Shown piece after piece: positions 7,693 through 12,587 of a stretch of DNA of 12,587 nt. The notes under the pieces are model-generated. The model was not told the origin of the DNA, ran no database searches, and was given only the letters and a program-made list of their open reading frames with translations. Position 1 is the stretch's first letter; each line of letters starts with the position of its first letter. The stretch is from Clostridia bacterium (GTDB lineage: Bacteria; Bacillota; Clostridia; UBA1381), in assembly GCA_900770405.1 (NCBI GenBank), contig CAAGKL010000031.1, forward strand, positions 1 to 12,587, given 5' to 3'. The translations under genes were made by a program, and so were the position numbers.

Positions 7693-9669
7693 TTGAAGGA
7701 GATTAATGTTGCATTTGCCGGAAATCCGAACTGCGGCAAGACTACTCTTTTTAATGCGTACACCGGCGCGCGGCTTAAGGTTGCGAACTGGCCGGGGGTT
7801 ACGGTCGAGAAAAAAGAGGGGCGAATGAAGTTTAATTCGGCATCGTATAAGCTGGTTGACCTGCCGGGTACATACTCGCTGACCTCGTACACAATGGAGG
7901 AGCGGCTGACGCGCGATTATCTTATCAACGGCGGCGCGGACGTGATTATTGACGTTGCTGATGCATCGAGCCTGGAGCGAAATTTGTATCTTACGCTGCA
8001 GCTGATTGAGCTGGGAAAGCCGGTCGTGCTGGCGCTCAATATGATGGATATTGTCCGCGAGCGCGGTATGAAAATCGATTTGCACCGCCTTGCGGAAATG
8101 CTCGGCATAGCGGTTGTGCCGGTCTGCGCGCGGCAGCGCAGCGGGCTGGAGGAGCTGATGAGTGCCGCCGCGGATTTTCGCTTGCACCGCGGCAAATGTC
8201 TGCCGGTGTACTCCGACGGAATTGAGAATAAGCTCGAAATTGTGATTTCAATTCTAAGGAAAAAGTACCCGGATTTGCGGAATTTACGCTGGTATGCGCT
8301 CAGGCTTTTGGAGCACGACGAGGAGCTGCTGCAGCGTTATCCGGTGGATTTATCCGGCATTGCCGACGATAGCCTTGAGTCGGAGCTTATAAATGAACGT
8401 TATGACTTCATCGGCAAGGTCATAGCGGAGGTTTTGGTGAATAAGGAGAAAAAAAGCGCCGCGACCGACAGGATTGACGCTGTTTTGACGCACAGATTTT
8501 TCGGACTGCCGATTTTTCTTTTGATTATGGCGGCGGTGTTTTTTCTCACCTTCACCGTGGGCGACCTGTTAAAGGGGTATTTTGAGCTCGGCATTGAGGG
8601 CATCGGCAGGGGCGCGGATATGCTTTTGCGAAGGGTCGGTGCGGGAGCTATGATGCGCTCGCTTGTGACCGACGGGATTATCGCCGGGGTCGGCGGCGTG
8701 CTGACGTTTCTGCCGAATATTTTTATGCTTTTTCTCGCACTGGCATTTTTGGAGGATAGCGGCTATATGTCGCGCGTGTCCTACATTATGGACAGGATTA
8801 TGGGCAGACTCGGGCTGTCGGGAAGGGCGTTTATCCCGATGCTGCTGGGCTTCGGCTGCAGCGTGCCGGCGGTTATGGCGTCGCGCGCGCTGGAGGATAT
8901 AAATGACAGGAAAAAGACGATGCTGGTGACGCCGTTTATGTCGTGCAGCGCACGGCTGCCGGTTTATGTGTTGCTGTCGCGTATGTTTTTCGGGAAATAT
9001 GCGTTTTTTGCGGCATATTCGATGTATCTGATCGGCGCTGTCACGGCGGCAGCGGCGCTTTTGGTAATGTCGCGCACAAAAAGGCTCAAAAGCAGCGATT
9101 TGCTGATTGAGCTGCCTGAGTACAAGACGCCAAATTTGCGGACGATTGTGATTTACGTGTGGGAAAAAATTTCCGACTACATAGAAAAAGCGGGAACAAC
9201 GATATTTGCGGCGTCGGTGATTTTGTGGGTGCTGCTGAATTTCAACGCGCACGGAATGACGGACGAAATGGGCGGGAGCTTTGCCGCTCAGATCGGGCAT
9301 CTGCTCGCGCCCTGCCTTGCGCCGGCGGGGCTTGGATACTGGCAGATTGCGGTTGCGCTTTTGTCGGGAATCGCGGCAAAGGAGGTCGTGGTGTCGAGTA
9401 TGGGCGTGCTGTTCGGCGTAGCGAATGTGGCGGCGCCGGAGGGAATGGCGGCGCTTTCGGGCGCGCTCGGGGCGATGGGATTCGGCGCGGCAAATGCGTA
9501 CTCAATGATGCTGTTCTGCCTTTTGTATGTGCCGTGTATGGCGACGATTGCCACGCTTAAAAGGGAGGCATGCTCGGCAAAATTTGCACTCGGGGCAGCG
9601 CTTTTGCAGCTCGGCACGGCGTGGGTCGTGTCGACGGTCTTTTACGGGCTTGCGATGCTTATTATGTAA
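7693..9669 (+). CDS. feoB: FeoB, ferrous iron transporter with N-terminal GTPase domain
   Basis: About 658 residues. The N-terminal G domain shows G1 GNPNCGKTT (10-18), the G2 region WPGVTVEKKEG (33-43), G3 DLPG (56-59), G4 NMMD (116-119), and a G5-like VPVCARQRSGLEEL; a helical linker follows. The membrane part has the two FeoB Gate regions, including MLLGFGCSVPAVMASRAL, TPFMSCSARLPVYVLL with conserved cysteines, and a second Gate with GIAAKEVVVSSMGVLFG. It imports Fe(II). The start is most likely the TTG at 7693, placed 8 bases after GGGGGA (7679-7684); a TTG at 7687 is in frame but too close. The gene is intact and at the short end of the family, with little after the last helix. It is the last gene of the + strand unit, followed at once by a terminator. 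Confidence 0.95.
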   Translation: MKEINVAFAGNPNCGKTTLFNAYTGARLKVANWPGVTVEKKEGRMKFNSASYKLVDLPGTYSLTSYTMEERLTRDYLINGGADVIIDVADASSLERNLYLTLQLIELGKPVVLALNMMDIVRERGMKIDLHRLAEMLGIAVVPVCARQRSGLEELMSAAADFRLHRGKCLPVYSDGIENKLEIVISILRKKYPDLRNLRWYALRLLEHDEELLQRYPVDLSGIADDSLESELINERYDFIGKVIAEVLVNKEKKSAATDRIDAVLTHRFFGLPIFLLIMAAVFFLTFTVGDLLKGYFELGIEGIGRGADMLLRRVGAGAMMRSLVTDGIIAGVGGVLTFLPNIFMLFLALAFLEDSGYMSRVSYIMDRIMGRLGLSGRAFIPMLLGFGCSVPAVMASRALEDINDRKKTMLVTPFMSCSARLPVYVLLSRMFFGKYAFFAAYSMYLIGAVTAAAALLVMSRTKRLKSSDLLIELPEYKTPNLRTIVIYVWEKISDYIEKAGTTIFAASVILWVLLNFNAHGMTDEMGGSFAAQIGHLLAPCLAPAGLGYWQIAVALLSGIAAKEVVVSSMGVLFGVANVAAPEGMAALSGALGAMGFGAANAYSMMLFCLLYVPCMATIATLKREACSAKFALGAALLQLGTAWVVSTVFYGLAMLIM

Positions 9670-9699
9670 AAAATGCACTTCATTTTGAAGTGCATTTTT
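9669..9699. terminator. Bidirectional intrinsic terminator between feoB and the hydrolase gene
   Basis: A perfect 14-base inverted repeat, AAAAATGCACTTCA (9669-9682) and TGAAGTGCATTTTT (9686-9699), with a 3-base TTT loop. The arms end in A and T runs, giving a U tract on either strand (T5 on +, T6 on -). It begins at the last base of the feoB stop codon. On the - strand the left arm contains the end of the hydrolase gene. Confidence 0.9.
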
Positions 9700-10561
9700 C
9701 AGTATTTACGCCTTTAAGATAGCCGGATTTTGCCCGCTGCTCAGTATCGTCTGACTCATCGTAGGCATCATATGGCGCGCTCGGGTCGTGGACGTGCTTT
9801 TTAAAGGGCAAGCAGAGCTCACTGCGGTGTGCAAAGGCAAATTCAAAATCGTCCGTCCAGCCGGTGTGACCCGTGATAAACAGCGGCTTTATGCCGCGCT
9901 CCTTGAGCCGCGTCTCGAGCGCCGCAAGCGATTTTACCGCAAGGCGATTATCCTCGGCAAGGGCGGAAATAAAGCTGTAGCTGCCGTCCACACCGAACCA
10001 GATTGTATCGCCGGTGAAAAGATACCTGTCGTCAATCAGATACACCATATGCCCGAAGGTGTGCCCCGGCACGAGCATACTTTCGATTTTTATGCTGTCG
10101 ATGTCTGTCACCTGCCCGTCGGCGAGCAGAAATTTTTTGTTATTTATCGTCACCTGTGGCAGCTTATACATACCGTAGAGCACACGCCGGCGCACCTCGC
10201 CGGTGAGGTAGCGGTTTTCGCTCTCGCCGATGTAGAGCGTGGCATATTTAAACAGCCGCGGGCTGTCCGCCCCGATTGCGCCGATATGGTCGGTGTCCTG
10301 GTGCGTGATGAATATATCGCGAACCTCGTGCGGGGAAAGCCCGAGCCAACCCATTTTTTTGCCGAGCAGTTCGTAGTTATAGCCGGCATCAATCATAATT
10401 ACGGTGCCGTTTTTGCGGTAGAAGAAAATATTCGCCACTCACTCGCGCACGCAGGCGACATTGTCGTCAATCCACCCGGTCGCGAGCGGCTTGAAAATTT
10501 CCATGCCGCGGTAAAGGCGGCTCATTGATTTCCGCTGAAATTCAGTTGCCTTTTTCGACAC
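9680..10561 (-). CDS. MBL-fold metallo-hydrolase interrupted by an in-frame TGA
   Basis: Read from the GTG at 10561 this is a 294-codon frame with one interruption, TGA at 10441-10439 (codon 41). The first 40 codons, with MEIFKPLATGWIDDNVACVRE, fit the N-terminal strands of a metallo-beta-lactamase-fold protein and run straight into VANIFFYRKNGTVIMIDAGYN after the stop; Trp (TGG) is the likely original residue. The intact part, from the GTG at 10438, holds the metal site: THQDTDHIGA (a variant H-x-D-x-D-H, with Asp in place of the usual second His), PGHTFGHMVYL, FTGDTIWF, and FITGHTGWTDD. Substrate is unknown. The start is supported by GGAGGG 6 bases upstream and a near-consensus promoter. 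The last six sense codons lie inside the terminator arm, so the C-terminus may also be altered. It is divergent from a TetR gene. Either a pseudogene or a base error; family assignment is firm. Confidence 0.82.
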
Positions 10562-10567
10562 AAATAT

Positions 10568-10573
10568 CCCTCC
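10568..10573 (-). promoter_or_regulatory. Ribosome binding site supporting the GTG start of the hydrolase
   Basis: GGAGGG on the - strand, 6 bases before the GTG at 10561. It shows that translation was meant to begin 41 codons before the GTG that follows the in-frame TGA, so the coding region originally included those codons. Confidence 0.8.
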
Positions 10574-10582
10574 GTTTTCTTT

Positions 10583-10610
10583 ATTATAGCGCATAACGTG
10601 CGCATGTCAA
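10583..10610 (-). promoter_or_regulatory. Near-consensus sigma-A promoter of the hydrolase gene
   Basis: On the - strand, TTGACA (10610-10605) and TATAAT (10588-10583) are separated by 16 bases. Both hexamers are perfect. Transcription would start near 10576, leaving a leader of about 15 bases containing the ribosome binding site. Confidence 0.85.
10589..10603. promoter_or_regulatory. Dyad in the promoter spacer, candidate TetR operator
   Basis: GCGCA-TAACG-TGCGC, two perfect 5-base arms around 5 bases, fills the 16-base spacer between -35 and -10 of the hydrolase promoter. The same bases also contain a direct repeat, GCGCAT at 10589 and 10600, spaced 11 bases. A protein bound here would block RNA polymerase, and the divergent gene encodes a TetR-type repressor. 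That the two interact is inference. Confidence 0.55.
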
Positions 10611-10633
10611 CGATTTTTTCAAAATAATGCCTT

Positions 10634-11281
10634 ATGCACATAAAAATTTGCATATGGGGTTATTTTTTTTCATCATTAAAAACTACGCTTGACGCAATAC
10701 TTGCGGCGGCAAGGGCTGAATTTCTCGAAAAAGGCTACAAGTCGGCATCTCTCCGCAATATAGTGAAAACCGCCGGTGTGACGACGGGGGCTTTTTACGG
10801 CTATTACAAAAGCAAGGAGGAGCTCTTTGACGCACTGGTGGGTGTGCAGTATGAGATGGTGATGACGAAATTCGTCGCGGCGCAGGAACAGTTTGCGAGC
10901 CTGCCGCCGGAAAAGCAGCGCGACGAGATGGGCGGTATATCCGGCGACTGTATGGAATGGATAACCGAGTATGTTTATAAAAATCCCGTCGAGTTTAAAC
11001 TGATACTGACCTGCTCGGAGGGCACGAAATACGGGAATTTAATTCACGATATGGTCGAGATTGAGGTCAGAGCGACGCGCCGCTTTGCGAAAAAGCTGGA
11101 AATGCTGGGCTATTCCGAATACTCGGTTGACCCGCAGCTTGAGCATATGCTCGCAAGCGGGCTGTTTTCCGCCTATTTCGAGCTTGTAGTTCACGATATG
11201 CCCTACGAAACGGCGAAGGAATATATCCGCGACTTAAGAAATTTTTACACTGCCGGCTGGCAGAGGATTATGGGGTTTTAA
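10634..11281 (+). CDS. TetR/AcrR-family transcriptional regulator, start uncertain
   Basis: The frame encodes 215 residues from the ATG at 10634. Residues 19-68 are a clear TetR DNA-binding domain: LDAILAAARAEFLEKGYKSASLRNIVKTAGVTTGAFYGYYKSKEELFDALV, with the helix-turn-helix at about 38-58. The rest is a helical ligand domain (MEWITEYVYKNPVEFKLILTCSEG and onward) whose ligand cannot be read. The first 14 residues (MHIKICIWGYFFSS) do not look like a TetR N-terminus and the ATG lacks a ribosome binding site. A run of eight T at 10663-10670 follows another ATG (10654) in a different frame; with seven T that ATG would lead into the domain as MGLFFSSLKTTLD. So the true start is unknown and a frameshift is possible. 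It likely controls the divergent hydrolase and the transporter gene starting about 105 bases downstream. Confidence 0.85.
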   Translation: MHIKICIWGYFFSSLKTTLDAILAAARAEFLEKGYKSASLRNIVKTAGVTTGAFYGYYKSKEELFDALVGVQYEMVMTKFVAAQEQFASLPPEKQRDEMGGISGDCMEWITEYVYKNPVEFKLILTCSEGTKYGNLIHDMVEIEVRATRRFAKKLEMLGYSEYSVDPQLEHMLASGLFSAYFELVVHDMPYETAKEYIRDLRNFYTAGWQRIMGF

Positions 11282-11305
11282 AGCCCTTTAATTTTTGGCA
11301 TCGAG

Positions 11306-11319
11306 TTAGTTAAAACTAA
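11306..11319. promoter_or_regulatory. Dyad upstream of the ABC transporter gene, possible operator
   Basis: TTAGTT-AA-AACTAA, two perfect 6-base arms, lies about 66 bases before the transporter start in the gap after the TetR gene. Around it are only weak promoter-like hexamers (TTGGCA at 11295, TATTTA at 11328). It differs in sequence from the dyad in the hydrolase promoter, so a different regulator is possible; the TTAG/CTAA ends faintly recall DtxR-type metalloregulator sites. No hairpin terminator is visible between 11282 and 11385. Confidence 0.4.
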
Positions 11320-11372
11320 TCAACGGATATTTAGGGAGGGGGAACCCTTGTTATCATAAAATTCAAGTTTGT

Positions 11373-11379
11373 GGAGGAG
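11373..11379 (+). promoter_or_regulatory. Ribosome binding site fixing a TTG start
   Basis: GGAGGAG lies 6 bases before the TTG at 11386. It favours that start over an in-frame GTG at 11371, which sits just before this site and lacks one of its own at proper distance. Confidence 0.75.
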
Positions 11380-11385
11380 AAGGAC

Positions 11386-12012
11386 TTGAAAATACAATCG
11401 AATTTATCAAGACTGATGGGGTATGCGGGGAGGTATAAATACCTGACCTACGCCTCGTGGATTTTATCCGCCGTAAGCAGCCTTGCGGCGCTTGTGCTGT
11501 TTTGGTACATATGGGAAATCATAAGGGAGGTGCTGGCGGTATCGCCCGATTTTTCATCAAAGCAAAATCTGCCGCACTACGGAATTATGGCGGTTCTGTT
11601 TGCGATTTTGTCATTTTTGATTTATATATGCGCGCTTATGTGCTCGCACCTTTCGGCATTCCGCGTCGCGACGAATATGCGTATCGAAATCACCGAGTAC
11701 ATAGCACGCCTGCCCCTCGGCTTCACCGATTATTTCGGCAGCGGCAGGCTGCGCAAGGTCATCAACGACAGCACGGGCGCGACCGAAACCTATCTCGCTC
11801 ACCAGCTGCCCGACAAATACGGCGCAATCGCGACGCCGATTGGGCTGCTTGCGCTGCTTATGATATTCGACTGGCGGCTCGGGCTTTTTAGCCTTGTGAC
11901 GGTGGTGCTGGGGTTTGTCATTATGTCTGCGATGACCGGCAAGTGTATGGAGGAGAAAATGCGCCGGTACGGCAATGCGCTCGCCGCGATGTCGAACGAG
12001 GCGGTCGAGTAA
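11386..12012 (+). CDS. ABC transporter (fused membrane and ATPase type), 5' part ending at an in-frame TAA
   Basis: 208 codons from the TTG at 11386 to TAA at 12010-12012. This is the first part of a type IV (exporter-fold) membrane domain: helix 1 after GRYKYLTYASWILSAVSSLAAL, helix 2 in MAVLFAILSFLIYICALM, then ATNMRIEITEYIARLPLGFTDYFGSGRLRKVINDSTGATETYLAHQLPD, and two more helices. The frame resumes directly after the stop with the expected sequence, NEAVE-stop-VRGIPVVKTFGQ; Tyr (TAT/TAC) is the usual residue there, so one base change explains the interruption. The AHQLPD segment recalls exporter-fold siderophore importers of the YbtPQ/IrtAB type, but this is from memory and weak. As it stands the product would lack helices 5-6 and the ATPase. 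The preceding TetR gene probably regulates it. Confidence 0.83.
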   Translation: MKIQSNLSRLMGYAGRYKYLTYASWILSAVSSLAALVLFWYIWEIIREVLAVSPDFSSKQNLPHYGIMAVLFAILSFLIYICALMCSHLSAFRVATNMRIEITEYIARLPLGFTDYFGSGRLRKVINDSTGATETYLAHQLPDKYGAIATPIGLLALLMIFDWRLGLFSLVTVVLGFVIMSAMTGKCMEEKMRRYGNALAAMSNEAVE

Positions 12013-12560
12013 GTGCGCGGTATTCCGGTGGTGAAAACCTTTGGACAGTCGGTATTTTCCTTTAAAAAATTCAAGGGCACGATTGACGAATACGGACGCC
12101 GTGTTATCGCGTACACGAAGGATATGCGTATGCCGATGATGCTCTATACGGCGGCGATTAACGGCGTGTTTGCATTTTTGATTGCGGGGACGTTTTTCTT
12201 CACGCAAAAGGACGTGACCGACACATTTTTGCTGAATCTTCTGTTTTATATAATCATCACGCCGGTAATTTCCGTGACACTGACGAAAATTATGTATATG
12301 AGCGAGAATAATATGGTGGTCGAGGTCGCGCTCGGGCGGGTTGACAGCGTTTTGGGCGAGAAGGCAATGAGCGAGAGTGCATCGCCGAAGCACCCGGCTG
12401 ATTCCTCGGTTGAGCTTTGCGATGTCCGTTTCAGCTATGACGGTAAAATCGACGTTATTTCGGGGATTTCGATGAAAATAAACGCGGGGCAGACGGTCGC
12501 ACTGGTCGGCCCGTCGGGCGGGGGAAAATCCACGCTGGCAAGCCTTATCTCGCGCTTTTT
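12013..12560 (+). CDS. Continuation of the same ABC transporter after the stop, with start of its ATPase domain; cut by contig end
   Basis: The same frame as the preceding entry, open from 12013 to the last genomic base. It encodes the rest of the membrane domain (VRGIPVVKTFGQSVFSFKKF coupling region, helices in MLYTAAINGVFAFLIAGTFFF and FLLNLLFYIIITPVISVTL), a linker, and the start of the nucleotide-binding domain: VELCDVRFSYDG, then Walker A GPSGGGKST at 12508-12534, then LASLISRF. The signature motif, Walker B and switch His lie beyond the end. It has no plausible start or ribosome binding site of its own, so it is not a separate gene. A second half-transporter often follows such a gene; none can be seen here. 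Confidence 0.85.
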
Positions 12561-12587
12561 AGATCGGAAGAGCACACGTCTGAACTC
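12561..12587. other. Illumina TruSeq adapter at the contig end (artefact)
   Basis: The last 27 bases begin AGATCGGAAGAGCACACGTC and go on TGAACTC, which is the start of the TruSeq adapter read into by short inserts. In the transporter frame it adds LDRKSTRLN, a peptide familiar from adapter-contaminated database entries. It is not genomic and should be trimmed. Confidence 0.98.

Noticed and set aside
10439..10441. Selenocysteine at the TGA in the hydrolase
   Set aside because: The position is in a structural strand, not at the metal site or a redox motif, and I see no stable hairpin just after the codon.
9788..10528. A 246-codon + strand frame opposite the hydrolase
   Set aside because: The - strand frame carries all metal-binding motifs of an MBL-fold protein plus promoter and ribosome binding site; the + strand frame has none.
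11334..11356. A tiny leader frame (TTG-TTA-TCA-TAA) after GGGAGGGGG before the transporter
   Set aside because: Three codons after a G-rich stretch is easily chance. No attenuator hairpin follows, and the transporter has its own good ribosome binding site.
10439..12012. Recoding of TGA as Trp and TAA as Tyr (alternative genetic code)
   Set aside because: csaB, the first glycosyltransferase and the ligase-family gene end in TGA, and feoB and the second glycosyltransferase end in TAA, at the expected places. Trp is written TGG throughout. Two different stops recoded to two different residues is not credible.

Overview
The window is a stretch of a bacterial contig that looks like a Gram-positive of the Clostridia (Bacillota). 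The reasons are strong GGAGG-type ribosome binding sites, GTG and TTG starts, a csaB/murJ cell-wall polysaccharide cluster typical of organisms that anchor SLH-domain S-layer proteins, and DUF4330 genes beside it. The left edge cuts into a gene. The last 27 bases are Illumina TruSeq adapter, so the right edge is an assembly end and not genomic sequence.

Region 1 (1-9669, all + strand) reads as one tightly packed transcription unit: a family-4 glycosyltransferase (5' end missing), csaB (polysaccharide pyruvyl transferase), murJ (MOP-family flippase), an O-antigen-ligase-type multispanning protein, a second family-4 glycosyltransferase, two different DUF4330 membrane-anchored proteins, feoA and feoB. 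Neighbours overlap by 4-17 bases or are separated by at most 33 bases, and three junctions are ATGA overlaps. The first seven genes make sense as a machine that builds, flips, joins and pyruvylates a wall polysaccharide, with the DUF4330 proteins as unexplained partners. The ferrous iron genes feoAB are fused to its 3' end. The unit ends at a strong hairpin that also serves the convergent gene.

Region 2 (9680-12560) is a separate accessory locus: a metallo-beta-lactamase-fold hydrolase on the - strand, a divergent TetR-family regulator, and the first gene of what is probably a two-gene ABC transporter on the + strand. A near-consensus promoter (TTGACA, 16 bases, TATAAT) drives the hydrolase, and a GCGCA/TGCGC dyad fills its spacer almost exactly, so it is a good candidate operator for the divergent TetR protein. 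A second dyad (TTAGTT-AA-AACTAA) lies in front of the transporter.

The hydrolase has an in-frame TGA where a Trp codon fits, the transporter has an in-frame TAA where a Tyr codon fits, and the TetR gene has no convincing start next to a run of eight T. In all three the remaining frame is intact. This means either a decaying locus or base errors near a poorly covered contig end. The window's other genes use TGA and TAA as ordinary stops, so recoding is unlikely. I saw no rRNA, tRNA, CRISPR, insertion sequence or riboswitch, and no gene-free stretch longer than about 110 bases.
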